Source of the DNA: UBA4582 sp038106185
GTDB taxonomy: Bacteria > Pseudomonadota > Gammaproteobacteria > Pseudomonadales > Azotimanducaceae
DNA: 64,000 nt
NCBI GenBank assembly: GCA_038106185.1
Contig: JAYODE010000010.1
Coordinates: 23,303 to 87,302 of the forward strand
Direction: 5' to 3'
Position numbers and translations under genes: made by a program. This document shows, in pieces, positions 24,817 to 33,830 of this stretch. The number at the start of each line of letters is the position of its first letter. Position 1 is the stretch's first letter. The notes beneath the pieces are model-generated. The model was not told the DNA's origin. It made no database searches and worked only from the letters and a program-made list of their open reading frames with translations.

Positions 24817-26088
24817 ATGGATAAGTTACTAATTCGCGGCGGTGCGCGTTTGCAGGGAGAGCTGCGAGCCTCGGGTGCAAAAAATTCCGCGGTACTCATG
24901 CTGGCATCATCTCTGCTGGCCGACGAGCCCGTGATGATCAGCAATGTGCCCCACTTACGTGACATCACAACCATGATAGAGCTGTTGGTTTCTCTGGGCG
25001 TGGAAGTTGTGGTGGATGAAAAAATGAACATCGAGATTCACGCCAACACCATTAAACGCTTCACGGCGCCCTACGACCTGGTGAGGCAGATGCGAGCCTC
25101 ATTTCTGGTGCTGGGCCCCATGTTGGCGCACTACGGGCGTGCTGAAGTTTCTTTGCCGGGCGGCTGTGCCATAGGTCCAAGGCCCGTTGATCAGCATCTG
25201 CGAGGCTTGCAGGCGTTGGGTGCGACGATCGAGATGGAAGATGGATATGTCAAGGCGTCTGTAGACGGTCGTCTCAAGGGTACGCGATTCATGTTCGATT
25301 TTAGTACCGTGGGTGGCACTGAGCACATCCTTATGGCGGCAACTCTAGCGGAAGGTACAACCATACTTGAAAACTGCGCGCGCGAGCCGGAAATTATTGA
25401 TTTAGCCGATTTTTTGAATGCGATGGGGGCTCAGATTACTGGTCAGGGTACGGAAACCATCACCATTCAAGGTGTCAAGGCCTTGCATGGCTGCCACCAT
25501 CGAGTCATAGCCGATCGAGTTGAGGCGGCGACTTATCTGATCGCTGCGGCTGCTACGGGTGGCAGGGTCAAGATGCGCGATGTGGTTCCGTCTCACCTGG
25601 ATACGGTGTTAAGTAAGCTGCGCGAGGCAGGTGCAGATATTGAAGTGGGTTCGGACTGGATTCAATTGGACATGAAGGGTCGGCGCCCGAAGGCGGTCAG
25701 TTTAGTGACGGCACCTTATCCGGCTTTTCCGACGGACCTGCAAGCACAAATTTTGGCGATGAATTGCATCGCCGAAGGCGTGGCGACTGTGAAGGAGACA
25801 ATCTTTGAGAACCGCTTTATGCACGTCCATGAGATGAATCGCATGGGTGCAAATATTCGACTCGAGGGCAACAATACGATCGCCATAGTCACTGGCGTTG
25901 ACTTTCTGAAGGCCGCGCCAGTGATGGCGAACGATCTGCGGGCTTCGGTCAGCCTGGTCATCGCCGGATTGATTGCCCAAGGCGACACTGTGATCGACCG
26001 GATTTATCACATTGATCGGGGCTATGAACAGGTTGAGGAAAAGCTTCGCACGCTGGGTGCAGATATTGAGAGAGTTCAGTCCCGTTAG
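24817..26088 (+). CDS. murA: UDP-N-acetylglucosamine 1-carboxyvinyltransferase MurA
   Basis: MurA transfers enolpyruvate from PEP to UDP-GlcNAc, the first committed step of peptidoglycan synthesis. The 423 residues have Lys22 in ASGAKNSAV and the catalytic, fosfomycin-reactive Cys117 in GGCAIGPRPVD. The two-domain EPSP-synthase fold is complete, including the C-terminal RASVSLVIAGLIAQG. It is located between ibaG and hisG, 8 bp before hisG. Confidence 0.97.
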   Translation: MDKLLIRGGARLQGELRASGAKNSAVLMLASSLLADEPVMISNVPHLRDITTMIELLVSLGVEVVVDEKMNIEIHANTIKRFTAPYDLVRQMRASFLVLGPMLAHYGRAEVSLPGGCAIGPRPVDQHLRGLQALGATIEMEDGYVKASVDGRLKGTRFMFDFSTVGGTEHILMAATLAEGTTILENCAREPEIIDLADFLNAMGAQITGQGTETITIQGVKALHGCHHRVIADRVEAATYLIAAAATGGRVKMRDVVPSHLDTVLSKLREAGADIEVGSDWIQLDMKGRRPKAVSLVTAPYPAFPTDLQAQILAMNCIAEGVATVKETIFENRFMHVHEMNRMGANIRLEGNNTIAIVTGVDFLKAAPVMANDLRASVSLVIAGLIAQGDTVIDRIYHIDRGYEQVEEKLRTLGADIERVQSR

Positions 26089-26096
26089 GATGCCTT

Positions 26097-26729
26097 ATGT
26101 CGGATCATATTACGATTGCAGTGACGAAAGGTGACCGCATTGTTAAGCAGCAGTTGGCGCTACTTGCCCAGGTCGATATAGAGCCCATTGATGACCTGCT
26201 GACCTCTCGCAAGCTGGTTTTCACGACCAATCACCCTAACGTCGAGCTCCTACTCCTGCGCGGTTCAGATGTCGCGACCTACGTCGAACATGGTATTGCA
26301 GACCTGGGTATGGCCGGCAGGGATGTGCTGTTGGAGCATGGTGAGCAGGGTTATTATCAACCCCTTGATCTCAAACTCGGTCAATGCCGTATCATGGTAG
26401 CGGGGTTGAAAGACGAGCCAGCTCTGCCGGGACGCTTGAGAATTGCGACAAAATTCGTCAAGACAGCCAAGCGCTATTACGCAGAGCGTGGTATTCAGGT
26501 GGATATCATCCAGCTTTACGGGGCTATGGAGCTGGCACCTGTGACAGGGCTTGCACATCGAATTGTTGACATAGTGGAGACTGGCAACACCCTGAAGGCA
26601 AACGGTCTGGTCGCCATGGAACATATTGCTGATATCAGCACACGTCTCATCGTCAATAAGACAGCAATGAAAATGAAATATTCGACGATCCATCAGTTAA
26701 TTGAGCAACTCCGCGGCGTCGTTGATTAA
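26097..26729 (+). CDS. hisG: ATP phosphoribosyltransferase, short form
   Basis: HisG joins ATP and PRPP in the first step of histidine biosynthesis. The 210-residue protein is the short form, lacking the C-terminal regulatory domain, which is active only with the HisRS-like partner HisZ; no hisZ is in this window. Recognisable parts are IAVTKGDRI, ELLLLRGSDVATYVEHGIADLGMAGRD and the PRPP loop region SGNTL-like VETGNTLKANGL. It is followed by hisD after 50 bp. Confidence 0.94.
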   Translation: MSDHITIAVTKGDRIVKQQLALLAQVDIEPIDDLLTSRKLVFTTNHPNVELLLLRGSDVATYVEHGIADLGMAGRDVLLEHGEQGYYQPLDLKLGQCRIMVAGLKDEPALPGRLRIATKFVKTAKRYYAERGIQVDIIQLYGAMELAPVTGLAHRIVDIVETGNTLKANGLVAMEHIADISTRLIVNKTAMKMKYSTIHQLIEQLRGVVD

Positions 26730-26779
26730 ACAACAGGGCCTCGGGCCTGCCGCTCGCTGGCCTGGGTGCAAAGCTATCT

Positions 26780-28096
26780 ATGAAATTGATTAAACAACTA
26801 AGTACCCTTGACCCTGGGTTCCAGGCTGCACTTGATGCCCTGCTCAGCATTCAGGCAGAAAATCATCAAAGCATTTACCCGATCGTTCGCCAAATCATTG
26901 ATGAGGTTCGGCACGGGGGTGATGCTGCGCTGCTCGCCCTGACCGTTAAATTGGATCGCCGGTCTGTGGTCGCAGCTGCTGAGCTTGAAATCAGTCAAGC
27001 CAGAATGAAGCAGGCCCTCGCGGGCATTGAGCCGCTGGTTCGAGGGGCATTAGAAGCGTCAATCGAGCGAGTCAGGGTATACCATGAAGCGCAAAAGCGC
27101 GCTGGCGGCGGGCACCTTGACTGGGGTTACACGGATAGCGAGGGTAATCACTTGGGTCAGCGAGTCAGGGCGATGGAGCGCGTTGGGGTCTATGTTCCGG
27201 GTGGTAAAGCCGCTTATCCGTCTTCGGTGATTATGACGGTGATTCCAGCGAAGGTTGCTGGTGTCTCAGAGGTCATCCTTGTGGTGCCGACACCCGAGGA
27301 CCAGGTCAGCGAGTTGTTGCTGGCGGCCGCCTATCTTTGCGGAGTTGATCGGCTGTTCACCGTCGGTGGCGCGCAAGCTGTTGCCGCTCTGGCCTATGGG
27401 ACGGAATCTATCCCCAGAGTCGATAAGATCGTCGGGCCAGGCAATATCTACGTCGCGACAGCGAAGGAGATGGTATTTGGTGATGTAGGCATCGACATGA
27501 TCGCGGGCCCCTCAGAGGTAGTGATTGTCGCCGATGCTGAAGTTGATCCCGAATGGTTGGTCATGGATATGTTTGCCCAGGCGGAGCATGATGAACTGGC
27601 TCAGGCGGTCCTGATTTCAACGGATGAGGGCTTGTTGACGCGTGTCGCAGAGTTAATTGAACTGAGGCTGCCGAGTATGTCCCGCGAACCGATCATTCGC
27701 CGCTCCATCAGTAGTCGCGGGGCTTTGATTCTCGCTCAGAACAACGTTGAAATGGCCGCTATCGTCAATAAAATCGCGCCAGAGCATCTGGAGCTTGCGT
27801 TACAAAACGCCGATGAATTCTTGCCCAGCATCAAGCATGCAGGGGCTATTTTCGTCGGCAACCACAGTGCCGAGGTTGTTGGAGATTATGCGGCCGGGCC
27901 GAGTCATGTATTGCCGACCAGTGGTACAGCCAGATTTGCCTCGGCATTGGGTGTGTATGATTTTCAGGTGCGTAGTTCTGTGATTCATTGCTCTGCTGCC
28001 GGAGCCGTTAGTTTGAGTCGTGATGCGGCGATTCTGGCAGCCGAGGAAGGTCTGGAAGCGCACGCTCGCTCGGCCAGATTTCGGGTTCAAGGATAG
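26780..28096 (+). CDS. hisD: Histidinol dehydrogenase
   Basis: HisD oxidises histidinol to histidine in two NAD-dependent steps at a zinc site. The 438 residues contain the nucleotide region KIVGPGNIYVATAKEMVFG, the metal and catalytic segments VDMIAGPSEVVIVAD-type (here IDMIAGPSEVVIVADAEV), AQAEHDELAQA and the Glu-His pair IAPEHLELAL. Length is typical. hisC, often next in Pseudomonas relatives, is not present; zapE follows after 6 bp. Confidence 0.96.
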   Translation: MKLIKQLSTLDPGFQAALDALLSIQAENHQSIYPIVRQIIDEVRHGGDAALLALTVKLDRRSVVAAAELEISQARMKQALAGIEPLVRGALEASIERVRVYHEAQKRAGGGHLDWGYTDSEGNHLGQRVRAMERVGVYVPGGKAAYPSSVIMTVIPAKVAGVSEVILVVPTPEDQVSELLLAAAYLCGVDRLFTVGGAQAVAALAYGTESIPRVDKIVGPGNIYVATAKEMVFGDVGIDMIAGPSEVVIVADAEVDPEWLVMDMFAQAEHDELAQAVLISTDEGLLTRVAELIELRLPSMSREPIIRRSISSRGALILAQNNVEMAAIVNKIAPEHLELALQNADEFLPSIKHAGAIFVGNHSAEVVGDYAAGPSHVLPTSGTARFASALGVYDFQVRSSVIHCSAAGAVSLSRDAAILAAEEGLEAHARSARFRVQG

Positions 28097-28102
28097 TCGC
28101 GC

Positions 28103-29230
28103 TTGGACACCATACCTCAGGGGCCTCTCAGGTCCTACCTGGCTGCCGTTGCTCGTGGCGAAATTCAGTCGGACCCAGCACAGCTTGAGGCGATCGAGCA
28201 CCTTCAGCAATTATTTGAAGCCTTAACCATAGCACCTTTGAAGTCGAGCGGTACTGGCGCCCATTGGTTGCGCCGCCTGTTGGGTGGGTCGACACCACCG
28301 GCTCGGCTGGACTCGATTCGGGGTCTGTACTTTTGGGGTGGAGTGGGTCGGGGTAAGACGTATCTGATGGACCTGTTCTATGAGTCGTTGCCCTTTGCTG
28401 AAAAGCGGAGAATGCACTTTCATCGCTTTATGCGGCACGTTCACCAGCAGTTGCACAGATTGCAAGGCGAGGCTAACCCGTTGCGCAGGATTGCATCGGA
28501 TTTCGCGCAACGCCATCGCGTTCTATGCTTTGATGAGTTTTTTGTCTCCGATATTACCGACGCTATGATCCTGGCGGGTTTGTTGCAAGCATTATTTGAG
28601 CAGGGTGTGGTGCTGGTCGCGACCTCGAATGTGGCACCTGTGAATCTCTACCGTGATGGCTTGCAACGGAGCAAATTTCTGCCGGCGATTGCGCTGTTAG
28701 AGGCGCATACGCGGGTCTTTAATGTGGATGGCGGCATCGATTACCGCTTGCGGGTATTACAACAGGCGGAAATCTATCACTCTCCGTTAGACGCGCAAGC
28801 AGATGCCGGTCTGGCGCGAAGTTTTAAGGCTCTGTCGCCGGATCTGGGCGAGCCGAACCTGCTGCTGGAGATTGAAGGGCGCCAAATTCCCACCCGGTAT
28901 TGTGGCGATGGGGTTGTATGGTTCGACTTCGGCGCTCTTTGTGAGGGTCCGCGAAGTCAGAATGACTATATAGAGATAGCGATGTTATTCCAAACGGTTC
29001 TTTTGAGTAATGTGCCGCAATTGACCCAGCGTCGTGAAGACTCGGCTCGCCGCTTCATCAGTCTGGTTGATGAATTTTACGACCATAATGTGAAATTAAT
29101 CCTCTCTGCTGCTGTGCCGGTACTTGAGCTTTACCAGGGCGAACGGTTAGTCTTCGAGTTCCAGCGCACTCAAAGCCGATTGCAGGAGATGCAGTCAAAA
29201 GAGTATCTTGCTCGCGAGCACCAACCCTGA
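28103..29230 (+). CDS. zapE: Cell division ATPase ZapE
   Basis: ZapE is an AFG1-like AAA ATPase that associates with the Z ring in E. coli and is needed under low oxygen or heat. The 375 residues have Walker A WGGVGRGKT (about 79-87) and Walker B VLCFDEFFVSDITDAM, followed by the sensor VATSNVAPVNLYRDGLQR. The start is a TTG at 28103 with AAGGAT 8 bases upstream, just after hisD. It precedes rplM-rpsI, as in related genomes. Confidence 0.93.
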   Translation: MDTIPQGPLRSYLAAVARGEIQSDPAQLEAIEHLQQLFEALTIAPLKSSGTGAHWLRRLLGGSTPPARLDSIRGLYFWGGVGRGKTYLMDLFYESLPFAEKRRMHFHRFMRHVHQQLHRLQGEANPLRRIASDFAQRHRVLCFDEFFVSDITDAMILAGLLQALFEQGVVLVATSNVAPVNLYRDGLQRSKFLPAIALLEAHTRVFNVDGGIDYRLRVLQQAEIYHSPLDAQADAGLARSFKALSPDLGEPNLLLEIEGRQIPTRYCGDGVVWFDFGALCEGPRSQNDYIEIAMLFQTVLLSNVPQLTQRREDSARRFISLVDEFYDHNVKLILSAAVPVLELYQGERLVFEFQRTQSRLQEMQSKEYLAREHQP

Positions 29231-29295
29231 GGATGGGTCAATTTTACCGAGGGTTCAATTCTCTTGGTCGTTGACGCTTTTCAGATGGATTTGTG

Positions 29296-29324
29296 TTGCA
29301 CCTGGTTGTCGGGTTGGGTAACAT
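29296..29324 (+). promoter_or_regulatory. Candidate promoter for rplM-rpsI
   Basis: TTGCAC (29296-29301) is followed after exactly 17 bp by TAACAT (29319-29324). The next bases, GCGCCCTCCC, form a GC-rich discriminator of the kind found at stringently controlled ribosomal promoters. The leader to the rplM ATG is about 50 bases and includes a 5-bp stem (CCTGG/CCAGG, near 29340-29354). The -35 match is weak. Confidence 0.4.
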
Positions 29325-29382
29325 GCGCCCTCCCGAAATCCTGGTTGAGCCAGGTGTGTGTATCCAACATAACGGTTTATCC

Positions 29383-29811
29383 ATGAAAACTATATCAGCG
29401 AGAAAAGAAACAGCGAAGCACAGTTGGTACGTCGTCGACGCTACTGATAAGACTCTGGGCCGGATGGCGACAGAGATCGCCAACCGTCTGCGCGGCAAGC
29501 ATAAGGCCGAATTTACCCCTCACGTCGATACCGGCGACTATATCGTCGTTGTAAACGCTGAAAAAGTGCGTGTAACGGGCAATAAAACCACTGACAAGAT
29601 GTATTACCATCACACCGGTTTTCCCGGTGGGATCAAGTCAATTTCTTTTGACAAGTTGATCGACAAGGCGCCGGAGCGAATTATCCAGAAAGCCGTCAAG
29701 GGTATGATGCCAAAGAACAAGCTCAGTTATTCCATGCTAGCAAAGCTGAAGGTTTATGCTGGTAATGAGCACCCACATGCGGCACAACAACCGCAAGTAC
29801 TTGAACTATAG
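29383..29811 (+). CDS. rplM: 50S ribosomal protein L13
   Basis: L13 is an early-assembling 50S protein. The 142-residue product starts MKTISARKETAKHSWYVVDA at the ATG at 29383, matching family length. The frame is open further upstream to a GTG at 29293, but those residues are not part of L13. Typical segments are DKTLGRMATEIANRLRGKHK and YVVVNAEKVRVTGNK-like VVVNAEKVRVTGNKTTDK. It is followed by rpsI after 13 bp, the universal pair. Confidence 0.97.
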   Translation: MKTISARKETAKHSWYVVDATDKTLGRMATEIANRLRGKHKAEFTPHVDTGDYIVVVNAEKVRVTGNKTTDKMYYHHTGFPGGIKSISFDKLIDKAPERIIQKAVKGMMPKNKLSYSMLAKLKVYAGNEHPHAAQQPQVLEL

Positions 29812-29824
29812 TTAAGGCTTATCT

Positions 29825-30211
29825 ATGACGCAGTATTACGGAACAGGAAGAAGAAAATCGTCCAAGGCCAGGGTCTTTTTGACTCCCGGCCAGGGCAATA
29901 TCGTCGTCAACGACAAGCCACTAGACCTCTATTTTGGTCGTGAAACGGCACGCATGGTCGTACGCCAGCCCCTCGAGTTGGTTGAAATGAAAGATAAGTT
30001 CGACCTGTACGTGACAGTCAGTGGCGGGGGTGGTTCCGGTCAAGCCGGTGCAATTCGCCATGGTATCACTCGAGCGCTGATGGAATATGATGAAACCTTA
30101 CGTTCGTCTCTGCGTAAAGCTGGCTTCGTGACGCGCGATGCTCGCGTTGTTGAGCGTAAGAAAGTCGGTTTACGCAAGGCCCGAAAGAAGCCTCAGTTCT
30201 CCAAGCGATAG
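29825..30211 (+). CDS. rpsI: 30S ribosomal protein S9
   Basis: S9 lies in the 30S head, and its C-terminal tail reaches the P-site tRNA. The 128-residue protein begins with YYGTGRRKSSKARVFL and ends in the basic tail KKVGLRKARKKPQFSKR, whose final SKR contacts tRNA. Both hallmarks are present. It shares a transcript with rplM; a terminator-like hairpin lies 150 bp after the stop. Confidence 0.97.
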   Translation: MTQYYGTGRRKSSKARVFLTPGQGNIVVNDKPLDLYFGRETARMVVRQPLELVEMKDKFDLYVTVSGGGGSGQAGAIRHGITRALMEYDETLRSSLRKAGFVTRDARVVERKKVGLRKARKKPQFSKR

Positions 30212-30323
30212 TTTATTGGGTCAGTCAACGGCCATTGTGGAATCACTCTGGCCCGTCTGGTTTTGACAAGGCGATAACACCAGTAAAGAATCCTCTGCCG
30301 GCACGCAACTCGACCTACGAGTG

Positions 30324-30332
30324 TGCTAAAAT
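30324..30332 (+). promoter_or_regulatory. Candidate extended -10 promoter for petABC
   Basis: TGCTAAAAT is an extended -10 element (TGn with TAAAAT, five of six matches), giving a start near 30339. A second candidate lies upstream: a perfect -35 TTGACA at 30263-30268 with AAGAAT 17 bp further (30286-30291). Either could drive petABC. Both lie upstream of the terminator-like hairpin at 30360-30378. Confidence 0.45.
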
Positions 30333-30359
30333 CGGCGAGCTTTAATGATAGACCATCGG

Positions 30360-30378
30360 CAGCCTTTGGCTGTTTTTT
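30360..30378 (+). terminator. Short intrinsic-terminator-like hairpin in petA leader
   Basis: CAGCC (30360-30364), loop TTT and GGCTG (30368-30372) form a 5-bp stem followed directly by six T (30373-30378). It lies after rpsI and before petA. It may end rplM-rpsI transcription or act as an attenuator for transcripts started at the pet promoter candidates. The stem is short, so strength is uncertain. Confidence 0.5.
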
Positions 30379-30406
30379 GCTTTGGTATTGGAGGGGAGAA
30401 ATCATC

Positions 30407-31006
30407 TTGAGTGATGAGGGCATGAACAAGTCGCGCCGCAATTTTTTGATTGGTGCGACGTCAGTGGTAGGTTCAGCAGGTGTGGTGGGCGTCGCGATTC
30501 CTTTTGTAGGATCCTGGAATCCCAGCGCTAAAGCCTTGGCAGCAGGCGCACCAATCAAAGTTGATGTCAGTAGAATGGAGCCGGGCGATATGCTGGGTCC
30601 TATCCCTGCATGGCGAGACAAGCCGGTCTTCGTTGTCAAACGTACGCAAGAGATGTTGGCAAGCTTGAACAGCAAGACTGACCGTCTGGCTGATCCCGAC
30701 TCTCGAGAAGACCAACAACCAGAATATGCGCGCAACGAGACTCGGTCTATTCGTCCTGATCTGCTAGTCCTGATTGGTATCTGTACGCATCTCGGTTGCT
30801 CACCCAAATTCAACCCGGAAATTGCCCCTCAGGAGTTTGATCCAGAGTGGCTCGGTGGCTTCTACTGTCCATGCCATGGTTCTAAATTCGATCTGTCCGG
30901 TCGTGTTTATGCTGGCGTCCCAGCACCCACGAACTTAGAGGTGCCTCCATATTATTATGAAAATGACTCAGTCCTTGTGATTGGCGAAGACAAGGGAGCG
31001 GCATAA
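30407..31006 (+). CDS. petA: Ubiquinol-cytochrome c reductase Rieske iron-sulfur subunit
   Basis: The Rieske subunit takes the first electron from ubiquinol at the Qo site of the bc1 complex. I use the TTG at 30407 (199 residues, MSDEGMNKSRRNFLIG), which has a GGAGGGG site 10 bases upstream and matches relatives; an ATG at 30422 lacks room for its site. A twin-arginine signal (SRRNFL, residues 9-14) precedes the membrane helix. The 2Fe-2S ligands are Cys126/His128 (CTHLGC) and Cys154/His157 (CPCHGS). Its stop overlaps the petB start by one base. Confidence 0.96.
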   Translation: MSDEGMNKSRRNFLIGATSVVGSAGVVGVAIPFVGSWNPSAKALAAGAPIKVDVSRMEPGDMLGPIPAWRDKPVFVVKRTQEMLASLNSKTDRLADPDSREDQQPEYARNETRSIRPDLLVLIGICTHLGCSPKFNPEIAPQEFDPEWLGGFYCPCHGSKFDLSGRVYAGVPAPTNLEVPPYYYENDSVLVIGEDKGAA

Positions 31007-32262
31007 TGGCGAAATTGGAACAGCAGTTTAAAGATATCATGCGTTGGATAGATGATCGGTTGCCGGTCACTGAGACGTACGAAAAGCATATGTCGAAGTA
31101 CTATGCGCCAAAAAACTTTAATGTCTGGTACATCTTCGGGGTGCTGGCTTTTGTCGTATTGGTGAATCAGCTTCTGACCGGTATTTGGCTGACCATGAGC
31201 TATGTACCGACCGGCGAGGGCGCGTTCAAATCCATCGAGTACATCATGCGCGATGTGGAATATGGCTGGCTGCTGCGCTACATGCACTCAACCGGCGCCT
31301 CGGCGTTTTTCGTGGTGGTCTACCTGCATATGTTTCGCGGGCTGATGTATGGCTCTTACCAGAAACCCAGGGAACTGATCTGGGTGTTTGGCATGTTCAT
31401 CTATCTTGCTTTAATGGCCGAAGGATTCTTTGGCTACCTGCTGCCCTGGGGAAACATGTCCTACTGGGGCGCTCAGGTCATTGTCTCACTGGCCGGTGCT
31501 ATCCCTGTGGTAGGCGAAAGCCTTGCGGTGTGGGTGCGCGGCGACTTCAACATGTCGGGTATTACGCTGAACCGTTTCTTTGCGCTGCATGTTGTAGCGG
31601 TACCCATCGTACTGCTCGTGCTGGTGGTTTTGCATATTCTCGCCCTGCATGAAGTGGGTTCGAATAATCCAGACGGCGTGGACATTAAGAAACACCTTGA
31701 TGAAGACGGTAAGCCTCTCGACGGAATTCCTTTCCATCCTTATTACACGATCGGGCATGATGTGCCGGGAATCGTTATGTTTCTGATCGTCTTTTCGGCG
31801 GTACTGTTCTTTTTCCCCGACGGTGGTGGCTATCTCATCGAGCACCCTAACTACGAGCCAGCCGATCCGCTGAAAACGCCAGAGTTAATAGCACCTGTGT
31901 GGTATTACACGCCTTATTACTCAATGCTGCGAGCCGCGACTTTCCCATTGTTTGGTATGACAGCGAAATTCTGGGGACTGGTCGTCATGGCTGGTGCCAT
32001 TGCAATTCTGTTTGTAGTGCCTTGGCTGGATAAGTCCCCGGTAAGGTCGATGCGCTATAAAGGCCTGGCAAGCAAGTTGTTTTTGGCCGCGTTTGTTATC
32101 TGTTTCTTTATTCTCGGCTATCTGGGGACCGTGCACCCAACGCCCATGAGAACCATCGTGGCACAGATTTGTACGGCAGTTTATTTTGCCTATTTCTTGC
32201 TGATGCCATGGTATACCAGTGTTGAGAAGACGAAACCAGTACCAGAGAGGGTGACGTTGTGA
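31006..32262 (+). CDS. petB: Cytochrome b subunit of the bc1 complex
   Basis: Cytochrome b is the membrane core of complex III, holding two b hemes and the Qo and Qi quinone sites. The 418-residue protein has heme-ligand histidines in RYMHSTGASAFF, VVYLHMFRGL, FALHVVAVP and VLHILALHEVGSNNP. The Qo motif reads PVWYYTPYY, the PVWY variant common in this class rather than PEWY. About eight to nine membrane helices are visible. petC overlaps its stop by four bases. Confidence 0.97.
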   Translation: MAKLEQQFKDIMRWIDDRLPVTETYEKHMSKYYAPKNFNVWYIFGVLAFVVLVNQLLTGIWLTMSYVPTGEGAFKSIEYIMRDVEYGWLLRYMHSTGASAFFVVVYLHMFRGLMYGSYQKPRELIWVFGMFIYLALMAEGFFGYLLPWGNMSYWGAQVIVSLAGAIPVVGESLAVWVRGDFNMSGITLNRFFALHVVAVPIVLLVLVVLHILALHEVGSNNPDGVDIKKHLDEDGKPLDGIPFHPYYTIGHDVPGIVMFLIVFSAVLFFFPDGGGYLIEHPNYEPADPLKTPELIAPVWYYTPYYSMLRAATFPLFGMTAKFWGLVVMAGAIAILFVVPWLDKSPVRSMRYKGLASKLFLAAFVICFFILGYLGTVHPTPMRTIVAQICTAVYFAYFLLMPWYTSVEKTKPVPERVTL

Positions 32263-33083
32263 TTCTAAGAAATGTAGCTATATGCCTGGCTCTGTCTCTG
32301 GCAACACTGGGTCTGCAGGCCTCTGAAGCAGGGTACCCGCTTGATCATATGGAAGCTGACATTCATGATCAGCCGTCATTGCAGCGCGGTATGCAGACCT
32401 ATATGAACTATTGCATGGGCTGTCATTCACTGCAATATCAACGCTTTAAGCGCACTGCCGAGGATCTTGGCATACCCGAAGCACTCATGCTGGAGCATCT
32501 GGTGTTCGACCCGAACACCAAGATTGGTGATCTGATGACAAACAATATGAGCACCGAGAACGCCAAAACCTGGTTTGGAGCGGCGCCGCCTGATCTGACC
32601 TTGCACAACAACCTGAAGGGTGGGCCAGATTGGATCTATACCTATCTCAGAACCTTCTATGTGGATAGCAAACGGCCGTTGGGTGTGAACAACCTGGTAT
32701 TCGAGAACGTGGGTATGCCTCACGCACTGGTTGATCTTCAAGGCACTCAGAAGTATGTCTGCAAGCAGGTGCCTAGACTAGCATCCAACGGCGGCGATAT
32801 GCGTGATCCTTTGACTGACGAGTATATTACCGAAGAGCTGTGCGGCAGCGATTTGGTTGAACGCGGCTATAGCCCGCTTGAGTTGGTTGAGGGCTCGGGT
32901 GCTTTAAGCCCTGCAGAGTATGATCAGGTAGTTTACGATCTGGCTAATTTTCTCTATTACGTGGCTGAACCGTCGCGTTTAGAACGCACGCGAATTGGCT
33001 GGTACGTTTTACTGTTCCTGGCTTTCTTCTATGTATTTGCCTGGCTACTTGGGCGGGAATACCACAAAGCGTTTCATAAGTAA
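32259..33083 (+). CDS. petC: Cytochrome c1 subunit of the bc1 complex
   Basis: Cytochrome c1 passes electrons from the Rieske protein to soluble cytochrome c. The 274 residues have a signal peptide (ending LQASEAGYP), the heme c motif Cys52-M-G-Cys55-His56, a later Met in the sixth-ligand region, and one C-terminal anchor helix (IGWYVLLFLAFFYVFAWLLG). The GTG start at 32259 overlaps the petB stop (GTGA), so petA, petB and petC are translationally coupled. Confidence 0.96.
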   Translation: MILRNVAICLALSLATLGLQASEAGYPLDHMEADIHDQPSLQRGMQTYMNYCMGCHSLQYQRFKRTAEDLGIPEALMLEHLVFDPNTKIGDLMTNNMSTENAKTWFGAAPPDLTLHNNLKGGPDWIYTYLRTFYVDSKRPLGVNNLVFENVGMPHALVDLQGTQKYVCKQVPRLASNGGDMRDPLTDEYITEELCGSDLVERGYSPLELVEGSGALSPAEYDQVVYDLANFLYYVAEPSRLERTRIGWYVLLFLAFFYVFAWLLGREYHKAFHK

Positions 33084-33097
33084 GTAAGCACCAGTAC

Positions 33098-33132
33098 TGT
33101 GCCCGCAGAAGCGACTGAAGCTCGCGGGCACA
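33098..33132 (+). terminator. Stem-loop between petC and sspA
   Basis: TGTGCCCGC (33098-33106) and GCGGGCACA (33124-33132) form a perfect 9-bp stem with a 17-base loop, 15 bases after the petC stop. No T tract follows (ATCCTTTAAG), so it may be a Rho-assisted terminator, an mRNA-stabilising structure or an attenuator before sspA. Confidence 0.5.
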
Positions 33133-33166
33133 TCCTTTAAGTTAACCCTTACTGAGAGGTAGCAAG

Positions 33167-33799
33167 ATGGGGGTCGTTGCAAAACACTCATCGATGGTAT
33201 TTTATTCTGATGGTAATGATCACTACAGCCAGCGAGTTAGGTTAGTACTCGCCGAAAAAGGCGTAGCGGTAGACATTATTGATGTAGATCCCAACAATAT
33301 GCCCGAGGATCTGGTCGGGCTGAATCCTTACAATAGCTTGCCAACGCTGGTTGATCGAGATCTCGTTTTATATGAATCGACCGTGATTATGGAGTATCTG
33401 GACGAGCGTTTTCCCCATCCGCCATTGTTGCCGGTGTACCCCGTCGCTCGAGCGCAAAGTCGTTTGTTTATTCATCGTATACAGCGTGACTGGTGTGGTG
33501 CAGTGGACATGATTATAGCGGGCAAGGCCAAAGAAGCGGCGATCGAAAAGGCGCGCAAGGATTTACGTGAGAGCTTGGTTTCTATTGCACCTATCTTTGC
33601 GGAAAAGCCTTATTTCATGAGTGATGAATTCACTTTGGTAGATTGCTGTGTCGCGCCAATACTCTGGCGTTTACCCGTCATGGGCATAGAATTGCCGGCG
33701 AAGCAGGCGAAGCCGATTCTTGGGTACATGGATCGCATATTTGATCGGGATGCATTTCAGGCAAGTTTGTCCGAAGCTGAAATGGATATGCGCGACTAG
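33167..33799 (+). CDS. sspA: Stringent starvation protein A
   Basis: SspA has a glutathione-transferase fold but binds RNA polymerase, altering transcription in stress and starvation. The 210 residues show the N-terminal thioredoxin-like part (MVFYSDGNDHYSQRVRLVLAEKG, ending NSLPTLVDRDLVLYES) and the helical C-domain with FMSDEFTLVDCCVAPILWRLP, the SspA signature. A GAGAGG ribosome site precedes the ATG. sspB follows, as usual. Confidence 0.95.
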   Translation: MGVVAKHSSMVFYSDGNDHYSQRVRLVLAEKGVAVDIIDVDPNNMPEDLVGLNPYNSLPTLVDRDLVLYESTVIMEYLDERFPHPPLLPVYPVARAQSRLFIHRIQRDWCGAVDMIIAGKAKEAAIEKARKDLRESLVSIAPIFAEKPYFMSDEFTLVDCCVAPILWRLPVMGIELPAKQAKPILGYMDRIFDRDAFQASLSEAEMDMRD

Positions 33800-33830
33800 G
33801 TATTCGGGGCGAACAGAAGGGCAAAGACGC

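Noticed and set aside
30193..30813. 206-codon open frame on the minus strand over the petA leader
   Set aside because: It is antisense to petA and crosses the pet promoter and hairpin; no family signal.
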